From the NCBI RefSeq assembly GCF_027489515.1, contig NZ_JAIXZS010000083.1:1-64000 (forward strand): a DNA stretch of 64,000 nucleotides, read 5' to 3'. Positions 9,589 to 19,400 of the stretch are shown piece by piece (position 1 is the stretch's first letter; each line of letters begins with the position of its first letter). The DNA comes from Novosphingobium sp. Lineage in GTDB: Bacteria > Pseudomonadota > Alphaproteobacteria > Sphingomonadales > Sphingomonadaceae. The position numbers and the translations under genes were made by a program. Below the pieces are notes generated by a model. The model ran no database searches, was not told the origin of the DNA, and saw only the letters and a program-made list of their open reading frames with translations.

Positions 9589-10604
9589 GCGGGGGTTCCT
9601 TCGGGGTTGCGGCGGAAGAGGCGGAGCACGCGCAGGCGCAGCGCCATGATGAAAGCGACGAGGCCGACTGGCGGTGCGAGTCGGCCAACCTGCATGGGAT
9701 GAGGCGCGCCCCATTGCACCGCAAGCAGCGCCTTCATGGTCTGCTTGTTGGGCGGATCGGCAGCGGTATAGAGATCACCGTCGGTCCAGTGTTCAAGCTC
9801 GTTGCCGAAGGGATCGAGCCAGTAATCGAAGATCTGGCTGCCCATGATATGGCGCCCCACGCCCCACGCGGGTTTGCGGCCCGCGGCCTTGAGGTACTGA
9901 TGGCCGAGCATCAGATCGTCGAGATGCGCGACCTCGAATGCGGCGTGGAGCAGTCCGGGCGGGCCCGGCAATTGCGCGAGGAACAGGGTGTGGTGATCGC
10001 TGGGCTGATCGCCGCGATCACAGCGCAGAAAGGCGCCGAGGGGCACGCCCTTGGCCGCTTCCACTTCGTCCGAAGTCAGCAGGCCGAAGCGCGCCTTGTA
10101 CCAGGCTTCCGAAGCGCGGAAGTTGCGCACACGCAGCACCGCGTGGCCGATGCGCTGGATATGCGCTGGCGCGCTTTTGAGCCGCACCGGCGTACCCAGG
10201 CGGGGCTTGGCTGCGGCGCTGTTGCGCGGTGGATCGGCGCAGGAGAGGTCGGGGGCAGCGCTGTCCTGCCCGGCCACGACTTCGACCCGGTATCCATCCG
10301 GATCGACGAGCCGCACGATGTGGCCGCCGCCGGGTTCATCCAGGGTTTCGACAGGAACGCCTTCGGCGCTGGAAAGCGCTTCGAGATCGGCGAGCGATGC
10401 GGCGCGCAGACCGACGGCAAGAAAGCGCGCTTCGCCGGGTTCCGTGACATGCAGGAAGGGCCTGCCGTCGCGGCCACGGCCATAGAGTCTGCCGCCTTCC
10501 TCGAATGTTTCGAAGCCGAAGTCTTTCAAAAAGCTGCGCATTTCCGCCAGATTCGGCGCAGCGAAGCGGACATGTGCGATGTCTTCGATTCTGATCACCG
10601 CCAC
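9585..10604 (-). CDS. type I extradiol (VOC) ring-cleavage dioxygenase
   Basis: A 339-aa two-module VOC protein, first gene of the operon. The C-terminal module carries the Fe(II) triad expected of type I extradiol enzymes: His in IQRIGHAVLRV, His in LLHAAFEV and Glu in GNELEHWTDG. The start is GTG at 10604 with GGGAGA seven bases before it. The tail beyond the second module (about residues 290-339) is rich in Leu, Val and Arg and is an unusual extension. It should open a catechol ring meta to a hydroxyl; the operon then supplies an FAH hydrolase and a flavin hydroxylase. It is read divergently from a TetR gene across a strong duplicated operator. Confidence 0.85.
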   Translation of the reverse strand: MAVIRIEDIAHVRFAAPNLAEMRSFLKDFGFETFEEGGRLYGRGRDGRPFLHVTEPGEARFLAVGLRAASLADLEALSSAEGVPVETLDEPGGGHIVRLVDPDGYRVEVVAGQDSAAPDLSCADPPRNSAAAKPRLGTPVRLKSAPAHIQRIGHAVLRVRNFRASEAWYKARFGLLTSDEVEAAKGVPLGAFLRCDRGDQPSDHHTLFLAQLPGPPGLLHAAFEVAHLDDLMLGHQYLKAAGRKPAWGVGRHIMGSQIFDYWLDPFGNELEHWTDGDLYTAADPPNKQTMKALLAVQWGAPHPMQVGRLAPPVGLVAFIMALRLRVLRLFRRNPEGTPA

Positions 10605-10651
10605 GGTGGATTCTCCCGGCTGGCTCGCGGTTGGTGCGATGCGAGTCGCAG

Positions 10652-10694
10652 TTGACTATATGGTCAAATATCTTGCTTTTGACCATATAGTCAA
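10652..10694. promoter_or_regulatory. duplicated TetR operator between divergent genes
   Basis: TTGACTATATGGTCAA (10652-10667) and its exact reverse complement TTGACCATATAGTCAA (10679-10694) are separated by 11 bp. Each 16-mer is itself near-palindromic, with TTGAC and GTCAA arms. This is the layout of two dimer sites for a TetR-type repressor, lying between the TetR start (10708) and the dioxygenase start (10604). Each copy also contains a TTGAC resembling a -35 hexamer, so binding would block both promoters. Confidence 0.85.
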
Positions 10695-10707
10695 GTAGAG
10701 GAGGTAC

Positions 10708-11349
10708 ATGACCTCGCATTCCACGTCCTCTTCCCCCGCGCTCTCGCCCCGGGCAGCGCGCACCCGCGCTGCGCTGATCGCTGCCGGCTTCGAACTGCTC
10801 GCCGAAAAGCCGATCGATGCCATTCCGATCGATGATGTCGTGGCGCGGGCATGTGTGGCAAAGGGTAGTTTTTTCAACCACTTCTTGGATAAAGCTGCCT
10901 TTGCTTCCGCCATCGGAGACGAGGTCCGGCTCGAACTGGAAGCGCGGATCACCGCAGCCAATGCCGGCGTGGCCGATCCGCTCGCTCGGATCGCCGGGGG
11001 GATGCGCACGGGCGCGCTGTTTGCGCTGGCCGAGCCCAAGCGCACGATTGTCCTGCTGCGCAGCCATGCAAGCTCGACGCTGAGCAGCCACCCCCTGAAC
11101 CGCGGGCTGGTTGAGGACATGGCCGCAGCGCTCGCGGCGGGTCTGGTGCGCGAGGAAGCGCACAGCGGCGGCGTGCTCTACTGGCTGGGCCTGTGCCAGA
11201 TCCTCATGGCCAATCTCGTCGAGCAACGGCCCGCAGGCGATGCGGCGCGCGCGGCGCTGGGCACGATGCTGGTGCTGGGGCTTACCGGGCTGGGCGCAGC
11301 GCCGGAGCGCGCGAAGGCCATTGCGGGCGAGGCCTGTGCCAGCCTCTAG
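10708..11349 (+). CDS. TetR-family repressor of the aromatic operon
   Basis: A 213-aa regulator. The N-terminal helix-turn-helix is at about residues 18-65 (AARTRAALIAAGFELL ... VVARACVAKGSFFNHFLDKAAF), followed by an all-helical ligand domain. A GGAGG site lies just upstream of the ATG. Its position next to the duplicated palindrome and divergent from the ring-cleavage operon points to local autoregulation and repression of that operon, with the inducer probably a pathway substrate. Its stop shares the four bases CTAG with the stop of the convergent cupin gene. Confidence 0.88.
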   Translation: MTSHSTSSSPALSPRAARTRAALIAAGFELLAEKPIDAIPIDDVVARACVAKGSFFNHFLDKAAFASAIGDEVRLELEARITAANAGVADPLARIAGGMRTGALFALAEPKRTIVLLRSHASSTLSSHPLNRGLVEDMAAALAAGLVREEAHSGGVLYWLGLCQILMANLVEQRPAGDAARAALGTMLVLGLTGLGAAPERAKAIAGEACASL

Positions 11350-11738
11350 GTACTGACGGGGTCGCGCAGCACGACAGTGAGGTGGACCTTGAGCATCTCG
11401 ACGGCATCGGCATTGGCAAGCCCGCGCGCCATATCGAGCGGGGCGTGCCAGTAATCACCGGCCGCGACAGGGTACGCTGCGTCTCCCAGGGTGGCGAGGC
11501 CGCGACCTGAGATCACGTAGTAGAACTCCTCATAAGCGCCGGTCCCATTGCGGTCGTCGGCATAGTGGACATGGCTGCCCTCGGCTGCGCCGGGCGGGAT
11601 TTCGAGGATGAGAAAGCGTGTGGGCGCGCCCTTTCCGTCGAAACGGAAATGGCGCAGGGTGACGCTGCCGGGGCCGCCGCGCATACCCTGCAGCACTTCG
11701 CAGCCGTCGCGCTCGTTCTCGATCGGCCCGGTGGGCAT
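11346..11738 (-). CDS. small cupin-domain protein
   Basis: A 130-aa single-cupin protein. The first cupin motif is visible as SHVHYADDRNGTGAYEEFYYVISGRG, with two His and a Glu as likely metal ligands; the second motif is AAGDYWHAPLDMARGLAN. It sits four bases after the AccA-like gene on the same strand, so it is probably the last gene of the malonyl-CoA reductase unit. The function is not known. A metal-dependent sensor or small isomerase role would be guesswork. Confidence 0.75.
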   Translation of the reverse strand: MPTGPIENERDGCEVLQGMRGGPGSVTLRHFRFDGKGAPTRFLILEIPPGAAEGSHVHYADDRNGTGAYEEFYYVISGRGLATLGDAAYPVAAGDYWHAPLDMARGLANADAVEMLKVHLTVVLRDPVST

Positions 11739-11742
11739 GCGC

Positions 11743-12672
11743 TCAGATCGAGCCGAGCTTCATGAAGAACGACCAGCGGTCCGTGCGCAATTCATCCGCG
11801 GTCATCGACGCAAGGTCCTGCAATTCCGCCCGCAGCGCGGTGCCGAGGCGCTTGATCGTCTCGGCGTGGTTGCGATGCGCGCCGCCGACGGGTTCGTAGA
11901 TCACGCGGTGGATCACGCCGAGTTGCATGAGATCGGGCGCTGTCATCTTCATCGCTTCGGCGGCATCCGGCGCGCGGTCGTTGCCGCGCCACAGGATCGA
12001 GGCGCAACCTTCGGGTGAGATGACTGAATAGACCGAGTGTTCGAGCATGAGTACGCGGTTGGCGCTGGCGAGCGCGACGGCACCGCCCGAGCCGCCTTCG
12101 CCGACGATCACTGCGATGAGCGGCACGCCGATCTCGAGGCACTTCTCGGTGCTGCGCGCGATGGCCTCAGCCTGTCCGCGCGCCTCGGCATCAACGCCGG
12201 GGAAAGCACCGGGCGTGTCGACCAACGTGATCACCGGCAGGCCGAAGCGATCGGCAATGTCCATCAGGCGGATCGCCTTGCGATAGCCTTCGGGCCGCGC
12301 CATGCCGAAATTGTGGCGCAGGCGCGTGGTGGTGTCCTCGCCTTTGGCATGGCCGATGACCATGACTGCCCGCCCGCCAAGCCGCGCGAAGCCGCCGATG
12401 ATCGCTTGATCGTTGCCGTACAGGCGGTCGCCGCCCAGCGGCTGGAATTCCTCGAAGAGGCCCTGAATATAGTGGACAAAGTGTGGTCGCGACGGATGCC
12501 GCGCCACTTGCGTGCGCTGCCAGGGCGTGAGGCGCGCATAAAGATCGGCGAGCTGGCGATGCGCCCGCTCGTCGAGCATCAGGGCTTCAGCTTCCCCGCT
12601 GCCACTCTCGCGAAGCGCTGCAGCGCGCTTCGCGAGAGCTTCGATCGGCTTTTCGAACGCAAGGTATTCCAT
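11743..12672 (-). CDS. accA: AccA-like acetyl-CoA carboxylase carboxyltransferase alpha subunit
   Basis: A 309-aa member of the AccA family: the C-terminal crotonase-like carboxyltransferase fold shows [31 protein letters not shown] (read in two parts) and [34 protein letters not shown]. With AccD it would transfer CO2 from biotin to acetyl-CoA, giving malonyl-CoA. The start is the ATG at 12672, which overlaps the malonyl-CoA reductase stop by one base (TGATG), so the two are translationally coupled. AccB, AccC and AccD are not in the window. Being in one unit with malonyl-CoA reductase suggests a dedicated paralogue supplying malonyl-CoA to that enzyme. A strong hairpin lies in its first codons. 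Confidence 0.85.
   Translation of the reverse strand: MEYLAFEKPIEALAKRAAALRESGSGEAEALMLDERAHRQLADLYARLTPWQRTQVARHPSRPHFVHYIQGLFEEFQPLGGDRLYGNDQAIIGGFARLGGRAVMVIGHAKGEDTTTRLRHNFGMARPEGYRKAIRLMDIADRFGLPVITLVDTPGAFPGVDAEARGQAEAIARSTEKCLEIGVPLIAVIVGEGGSGGAVALASANRVLMLEHSVYSVISPEGCASILWRGNDRAPDAAEAMKMTAPDLMQLGVIHRVIYEPVGGAHRNHAETIKRLGTALRAELQDLASMTADELRTDRWSFFMKLGSI
12605..12638. other. perfect 13-bp hairpin in the 5' coding region of accA
   Basis: CTCTCGCGAAGCG (12605-12617) and CGCTTCGCGAGAG (12626-12638) are perfect reverse complements around an 8-base loop. The hairpin begins about 34 nt after the accA start codon. It is inside coding sequence and GC-rich, with no T-run, so it is not a standard terminator. 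It may slow translation or transcription past the mcr-accA junction. Confidence 0.6.
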
Positions 12673-15600
12673 CAAACCGTCATCGACATCCCGCGATAGA
12701 TGCGCGCACGATAGCGCGAATCCTCGGCATCCGGGAGGGGGGTGCCGACAAGCAGCACGGCGCGGGCAAAACGCTTCACTTCTTCCAGATGTTCGTCGAG
12801 GTCGCGCGGCTCTTCCGAGCGGACTCGGCGGGTGAGGTTGATCTGGTTGACTGGCGCGCCGTGGACGAGGCGCTCGTTCTCCACCGCGAGCGTAGCGGTG
12901 AACGAGTGCAGGGTCGTCTTGATGAAGTTGGCAAGCGCGAAGGCCGGGCTCTTGTCACCCATCGGCACATCGGGCGAGACGAGGACAAGCTGGCAATCAT
13001 CATAGAGCGAGGCCTTGCGGGCAACGCGGAAGTGATTGGTCAGATTGTCACCAACCAGTGCGCGGAATTCCTCGGGCGTCAGCAGCGCATCGGTGGCGAA
13101 GAGCCGGTTCGGCAAGGGCTGCATCGGGGTCGAAACGATCGTGGTGGGATGGCCCCAGCGGCGGATCGCCTCGTCCATTGCGGCCTCGACACCGCCTTCC
13201 AGCCCGACGTACTCAAGCGGCGGGTTCTCGATATCGTCGAGCTGGTCCTTCAGCGCGGTGAAGGCGCCTTCGGTGCCTGTCATCATCACCACGCGCGCGA
13301 CGTGGCAATCAGCGATGAACTGGCGCGCGGTCTCTGCGAGGTAGTCGGTGAGGTGCTCACCGATCATCCACACAGTGCGGCCGCGCATCTGGTCGAGCCG
13401 TTCCTGCTTGGGGCTTCCGAACAGTTCGCGCTCGGTGGTCGAGCGTTCGACGCTGAGGCCGCCCGATGGCATGAACGTCTCGCCCGAGACGGCGCGGTCG
13501 GCGAGGAAGAATACCGTCGCCTGCGCCACATCGGTCTCGGTCGGCATCTTGCCAAGGAACAGCTGCGAGAGCACGCCCGTGCCGACCTTCTTGGCTTCGA
13601 CCGCGATCTTGTCGCCGGGGAGGAAGGGCTGGTCTTCGGGCGGGGTCTTGAGCAGCCAGTCGCGGTCGGCTTCGGGCGTGGCGGGCCGCTCGCTCCATTC
13701 CGGGCTGTCGAGGAAGTAGCCCGCGCCGCGCAGGCGCGCCACGAGCTTGGCCGCGATATCCGGGGTCATCAGATAGCGATCCCAGGTGCACACGCCGTCA
13801 CCTTCGCGCGCGCACGCCAGAGCCAGTTCGCGGATCTCGCGGGGGTTGTTGGTATCGTGCGACATGCGGACGGTGTCGTTGCGCGCAAGGCGGCTTAGCA
13901 GCGCCTCGACCCGCACCCCGCGCCGGAGCGACTTCACCGCCGCCGCGTGGATCGCATTGAGCCGCTTGTTGGCTAGGATCAGCTTGCCGCGCCGCTCGAA
14001 CAGGCCCGGCTTGCCGCCGGTGCCGGCAAGGCGGTCACCATCAACAGGGCCGGGGGCGATCGCGTTGAACTGCACTTCAGGCCCCAGGTAGCGGGCCATC
14101 GATTCCACCATCGCGCGCTGGCCGGATTTGGAAACGGCGTAGTCGGCGCGGTTGGGATAGGCGACCGCGAGGTACTTCTCGCCGCCGAAGTAGGACGAGA
14201 CGTTGAGCACGTAGCCCGACCCCTGCGCCTTCATGATCGGCACCACGTGGTGCATCAGGATGAAGTTCGAGATGAGGTTCGCGTCGAGCGTGTAATTCCA
14301 GGCGTCGAGGCTCATGTCGACGACCATCTCTTCCGCGCCCGCAACACCGGCGTTGTTGATCAGGTAGTCGATCCGCCCGAAGGCCTTGATCGTGGCATCG
14401 ACAGCGGCTTTTAGGCTGTCGAGGTTGCTCACGTCCATGCCGGCCATGGTCTGCACGCGGCGTTCAACGCCCGCAAAGCCGATGTCCTCCAGTTCGCTGA
14501 CGATGCGCGCGCGGGCAACCGCGAGTTCGCTCTCGCGCCGGGCGACCATCATCACCTTGCCACCGGCAAGCGCGAGGAGGCGCGCAACCTGGCCGCCGAT
14601 GCCAGCAGAACCGCCGGTGATCAGCGCCACCTTGCCGAGGTGGAGGCCGGTGATGTTCTCGCTGAAGCCCGCCATCGCCTTGCGCGCACCCGTCGCCTCG
14701 CCAATGCTGCGCGGCACGTAGAGCGTGACTTCGGCGATCTTGCTTTCCTTGATCAGTACGCGTGCGGCATGCCCGGCAGCAAAGCGGGTGTTCTCGCTCT
14801 CCGCATTGGTGAAGCGCACGATCTGGTTGCCCCATTCGCCCTGGCGGCGGCGACCATGGGCCACGTCGATCTCGCTCTCGTCGCGCCAGATGCGGATCAG
14901 CTGCTCGATCGCGGCGCGCAGCACGTTGGCATAGACGTTGTCCTTGCCGTCGCTGGCGTTCGACATGAAGATGAAACGCGGCGGCTGCAGCAGCGAGCCA
15001 TGGCGCTTCCAGTAGCGGCTGAGTGTCCGGGCAAGCGCCATCGCGCCGACGAGTTCGACATCCATGAAGGTGTCGATCATGTCATCCTCGGCATCGACGA
15101 GGCGCCCGCCGAATTCCTGCAGGCCATAGACCGGCATGAAGATCGCGCCGGTGATCGGCGTGTTGTTCTCGGTGTAAGCCGCGAGCGCCGCCTCGATCGT
15201 GGCGGGTTCGGTGCGGTTGAAGCGCACGATGGTGAGCGCGTCCCCGATCCCTTCCGCCTTGGCGCGCGCCTGTGCGATGGCAACGTCGGCCTGGCGCGGC
15301 ACGCCGAGGAGCACGCTGGTGCCGCAGTTGATCTGGATCTTGGCGATCTCGAGCGCTTCTTCCCAGCCTTCACCGGCTGCGATGAGGATCGCGAGGCCCG
15401 CGCCGTCCATCGAGCGCATGGTCGGGCGCGCAAGGTAGGTCGAGCGCTCTTCCTTGCGCACGGTCATGCCGTGGGTCACTTCGAAATCGTGCCCGTTGTA
15501 GGCAGCGGATTCGTCGCTGCCGAGGAACACGCAGGTCGTCGCGATATCGTCCGGCACCGGGAACGTCTTGGCCTTGGGCGCGCCGCCGGTGCTGCGCTCC

Positions 15601-16370
15601 AGCGACATCATGTCGAAGAACGTGTTCGCCGTGGTGCCCTGCTCATCGCCGCGCATCGTATCCATCGCCGCGAAGACGGTGCGGATCCGCTCGCTCTCGA
15701 TGGGGCCGGGGAAGACGAGATTGACGCGGATGCCCCGGGGGCCGAGTTCCAGCGAGAGCTCGCGCGACCACGCGTTCATCGCTGCCTTGGGGACGACATA
15801 GGCCGCACGCGCATAGTAGGGCGTGCGCGAGAAGATCGTCGAGACGTTGATGATCGAGCCGCCTTCTGGCATCGCCGCAGCGACGGTGCGGGCAAGGTTC
15901 CAGGCAACCCCGAAGATGTTGCGCATGGCGGCGGGGACAGTCTCGCTGTCGGTCGATCCGCGCTTCTGCAAGGCAGCGAGTTCCTCCTCGTCGAACGGCA
16001 GTTGCTCGATCGGCTGCTTCGGGCCGGCGGAACCAGCGTTGTTGACGAGAATGTCGATGCGGCCAAAGCGGCGGACGACATCGGCGACGGCATCGCGCAC
16101 CGATTGCGGATTGCCGCCATCGAGAATGACCGTGGCAAGGCGCGTCGCATCGACGCCGCTTGCCGCGCGCATCGCTTCCGCTGCGGCTTCGAGGCGGGCC
16201 TCGGTGCGGCCGGTCATGACGACGGTGGCGCCCTCGGCGAGGTAGTGGCGCACGATGTAGCCGCCGAGATTGCCGGCGGCGCCGGTCACGAGGGCGATCT
16301 TGCCGGCGAGACGGCCAGTAGCCGTGGTCGTGGCTTGCGGTGCGGGATCGATGGTCTTTGCCTTGGCCAT
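12672..16370 (-). CDS. mcr: bifunctional malonyl-CoA reductase (two fused SDR halves)
   Basis: A 1232-aa cytosolic enzyme with the length and architecture of the Chloroflexus-type malonyl-CoA reductase (about 1220 aa). The N-terminal half has an NADPH loop TGAAGNLG at 29-36, the NNAG motif at 110-113, and a catalytic Ser about 177 with YVVPK at 191-195. The C-terminal half repeats the plan with TGGSAGIG at 585-592, NNAG at 672-675 and YAVSK at 744-748. Each half also carries a degenerate extra SDR-like segment. In the characterised enzymes the C-terminal half reduces malonyl-CoA to malonate semialdehyde and the N-terminal half reduces that to 3-hydroxypropionate, using two NADPH. GGAGAG precedes the ATG. 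It lies between the propionyl-CoA synthase gene (120 bp upstream) and accA (overlapping). Confidence 0.92.
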   Translation of the reverse strand: MAKAKTIDPAPQATTTATGRLAGKIALVTGAAGNLGGYIVRHYLAEGATVVMTGRTEARLEAAAEAMRAASGVDATRLATVILDGGNPQSVRDAVADVVRRFGRIDILVNNAGSAGPKQPIEQLPFDEEELAALQKRGSTDSETVPAAMRNIFGVAWNLARTVAAAMPEGGSIINVSTIFSRTPYYARAAYVVPKAAMNAWSRELSLELGPRGIRVNLVFPGPIESERIRTVFAAMDTMRGDEQGTTANTFFDMMSLERSTGGAPKAKTFPVPDDIATTCVFLGSDESAAYNGHDFEVTHGMTVRKEERSTYLARPTMRSMDGAGLAILIAAGEGWEEALEIAKIQINCGTSVLLGVPRQADVAIAQARAKAEGIGDALTIVRFNRTEPATIEAALAAYTENNTPITGAIFMPVYGLQEFGGRLVDAEDDMIDTFMDVELVGAMALARTLSRYWKRHGSLLQPPRFIFMSNASDGKDNVYANVLRAAIEQLIRIWRDESEIDVAHGRRRQGEWGNQIVRFTNAESENTRFAAGHAARVLIKESKIAEVTLYVPRSIGEATGARKAMAGFSENITGLHLGKVALITGGSAGIGGQVARLLALAGGKVMMVARRESELAVARARIVSELEDIGFAGVERRVQTMAGMDVSNLDSLKAAVDATIKAFGRIDYLINNAGVAGAEEMVVDMSLDAWNYTLDANLISNFILMHHVVPIMKAQGSGYVLNVSSYFGGEKYLAVAYPNRADYAVSKSGQRAMVESMARYLGPEVQFNAIAPGPVDGDRLAGTGGKPGLFERRGKLILANKRLNAIHAAAVKSLRRGVRVEALLSRLARNDTVRMSHDTNNPREIRELALACAREGDGVCTWDRYLMTPDIAAKLVARLRGAGYFLDSPEWSERPATPEADRDWLLKTPPEDQPFLPGDKIAVEAKKVGTGVLSQLFLGKMPTETDVAQATVFFLADRAVSGETFMPSGGLSVERSTTERELFGSPKQERLDQMRGRTVWMIGEHLTDYLAETARQFIADCHVARVVMMTGTEGAFTALKDQLDDIENPPLEYVGLEGGVEAAMDEAIRRWGHPTTIVSTPMQPLPNRLFATDALLTPEEFRALVGDNLTNHFRVARKASLYDDCQLVLVSPDVPMGDKSPAFALANFIKTTLHSFTATLAVENERLVHGAPVNQINLTRRVRSEEPRDLDEHLEEVKRFARAVLLVGTPLPDAEDSRYRARIYRGMSMTV

Positions 16371-16454
16371 GTCACTCTCCTGAAAAATGCGCGCGACGTG
16401 CAGCGCTGGATTGAGGTGGAATCTGGCCTGGGGAGGGCAGCTGGGAGGTGGGTG

Positions 16455-16473
16455 CCGCGCTAATGCGGCGCGG
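16455..16473. terminator. GC hairpin in the pcs-mcr gap
   Basis: CCGCGC, a 7-base loop, then GCGCGG lie in the 120-bp gap after the propionyl-CoA synthase stop. There is no T-run, so at most it is a weak or Rho-assisted terminator or a processing site; mcr may still be read from the upstream promoter. Confidence 0.3.
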
Positions 16474-16490
16474 TCGATCGGTGGGGCCTG

Positions 16491-19400
16491 TTATGCATCC
16501 GCGCCCTCCGCCTGTGTGACCGCCCAGGCTTCGAGCAGCGCATCGCGGCTGCGCAGGCCCATGGCGGGAAGGGCGTGGTTGACGACATAGGTCGCGCCGG
16601 AGTGGCGGTTGTCCCACATCGACTGGTGGGCTTCGGGGAGACCGTCCCAGCTGACGACTTCGGGTTCGGTCACTTCGAGGAGGCCCGCCGCGATCATGTC
16701 GTTCATGCGCGCAACTTCGAAGGCGTTGCACAAGTGCGTGCCGAGGATCGAGGCAGTGGGCATGAGGATCTTGCGCTGGCGGGTCCAGACCTGCGGCGCG
16801 TAGAAGGTGAACCGGCTGCCGGTCAGGTCTTCGGCGAAGACGACGCGGCCGGTGAAGGGCTTCACCAGCGAGGTCGAAACGCCGAGCGTGTCCTGCCCGG
16901 TCCGCTCGAACACCAGATCGGGCGCGCCGCGCGGGTTGTCTGCCGAGCGCAGGATCTTGCCGATGGCCGAGCCGAACGGCTTCATCACGCGGTCCTGATA
17001 GTCGCGCACTGCGGCCTTGAAGACTTCGATATCGGCCTTGGCATCCGGCAGGCGCGGCATCGTATCGGGCCAGAGGAAGTTGCCCCCCTCGCGCCGCCGG
17101 ATGCTCTCGAGGCTGACGATGCCTTCGATCGCGTCTTCGAGGCCCAATGAGCCGAGGAACTCGCGCTGGCCGTCGGTCGTGGTGGCGACAACGCTGCGTG
17201 CGTTGAAGCGGCGGGCGGCCTCGATGATTTCGAGGCCCATATCATCGAGCAGCGCGTCGGAGCCGGGGCCGTAGTAGATCAGCACCGCCTCGCCGCCGCG
17301 CAGGGCAGCGCGGCGCAACATCTCTTCGGGGCTCGCCTTGCCGGGCTTGCCCATGAAGCTGAAGTGATAGCCCGAAGACGCGCCGTAGAAAGCGAGCGTG
17401 CCGTTTTCGGCAAGGAGCTGGAAGCTGCGCGGGAAGGCCGTCTCGCCTGCATGGCTGACGACGTAATCCGCCAGCTTGCCGCCGTTGAGCGCCTTGTATT
17501 CTTCGACGAGCGGGGCGCCAGCGGCTTCCCACGCGCGAGCCTCGGAGGCGTCTTCCGGCACCGTGGTGTAGAGATCGGCGAAGCGCGGGTCCTTGCGGTT
17601 GATCGCGCCGACGGCTCCCTGCTGGCCGGTGATGAAGGCGGCACGGTCCGGGCTCGAGACGAGACCGCTGACCTGAAGACCGGTGCGCACCGAGGAGCGC
17701 AGCGCATCAAGCCCGGTGCCGGTGGCGGCGCCTTCAACGAACAGCGTGCGGCCCGGCGCGATCTGCAGCGTGGTGAACAGGCAGCGCGAGATCGTGCCCA
17801 GGTTCAGCACATAGCTGCCAGCCTGCTCCAGCGTGAGGTTCGGCGGGACCTTGTGCATTTGCGGTGCCTGCACCGTCAGGAACTGTGCGTGGCTGCCCGT
17901 TTCGGTCTCGTAGCCCTGGATCGAGAAGTCCGCGAACATCGGATCGTTGCCGACAGCGGGCGAGAGCAGATCGTTGGTGCCCGAATAAACGGTGACGAGA
18001 TCGCCGACCTTGACGCGGCCCTCGGCGCGGGTCTCGCTGCCGAGCGCGGCGACGAGTGCGATGCCGCCCGATCCGGTGATCTGGACGTCCTCTTCGTGGC
18101 TATCGAAGGGAGAAACGGGAATGCCGGTCAGCGCCCAGATGTCGTTAAAGTTGACCTCGCTGGTCAGCATGTAGAGCAGCGCTTCGTTGGGCGCGGGCTC
18201 TGGCACTTTCACGATCAGCTCGCGCTCATGCGTCGCGGGTGGGCCGAAGCGCGGTGCGCCGGTATCGGGATCGCGCGCGATGCCGAAGGCATATTGCCAT
18301 TCGGGGATCGCGGTGACGCCGGGATAGAACGGTGCGCCGACCGGGAGCAGATCGCCGCTTGCTTCGAGATGCGCGGCGCGGGTCTCGTGCTCGCTGTCGA
18401 TCCACACGCCGTCGCGGCGGACGGGGAGCGGGGGGCTGACTTTGTCCATGAACTGGCGGATGCCGGTCTTGCCGCCTTCGGGATCGATGATCGCCTCGGC
18501 GAATAGCTGTGCCTCACGCGCCAGTCCTGCCGACATGCCTTGTTCAAGGCCGGTCCGAACGGCGTCGAGCGCGCGTTCTCCTGCCTTGCCGCGTCCTGCC
18601 CATTCAAGCTGGCGGAGGATGCGCTGAACATGGGTTCCTTCGCTCAGCGCCTTATCAAGGCTGACTGGTGATGGTTGTTCCCATCTTTCTATGGCCTCTT
18701 TGCGCTTGGCAAAGGCTTCCCCAAGCACACTGGACTCGCCTTCTTGCACGTAGCCGCGGATGAACCAATGGGCGACGCTCAAGGCGTCCAAAGTCCCGCC
18801 AGCAACGCAATCGACCAATCCGATCTCGCCCGCTTCGTCGGCGCTGATCGATCGCCCGCCCAGGATAAGTTCGAGAGCATCAATCAAACCATCATTGATA
18901 TCAGCCCTATCGCAAAGCAGGCGCGGCAGCCGCTGCGTGCCGCCATACCCGGGCAGCAGGCGCAGGCGGATTTCGGGCTGCCCGAAGCGCGCGGTCGGCT
19001 CTGCGATGCAGAAATGGCAGGCTAGCGCAAACTCCATGCCGCCGCCCAGCGCCACACCTTGCACCGCCGCGATGCAGGGCTTGCCCATCTGTTCGATCTT
19101 GCGGAAGGCGAGCTGCGCGTTGTTGGGCAGGACCAGCGCTTCGTCGTGGCTGTGGATTTCCTCCAGCATCTGCCGGATATCCGCGCCCGCGACGAACGAA
19201 CTCGTGCCTTCGCCGGTGAACACGACTGCGACGACATCGTCCTTGCGGCTGAGATGCTCGACCACGATCACCAGTTCGTCGATTGCGCGTTCGTTGAGCG
19301 CATTGACCGGCGGATTGGTGACGGTGACCGTGGCGACACGCTTGCCGGGGGCTACGGCGTTGTACTGGATCAGGAAGTAGCGATAGCGCTCGAATAGCGA

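Noticed and set aside
14640..16463. A 607-codon open frame on the plus strand opposite malonyl-CoA reductase
   Set aside because: It is antisense to a fully recognisable enzyme, has a shadow-type composition rich in Arg, Gly, His and Asp, and matches no family. High GC keeps such frames open.
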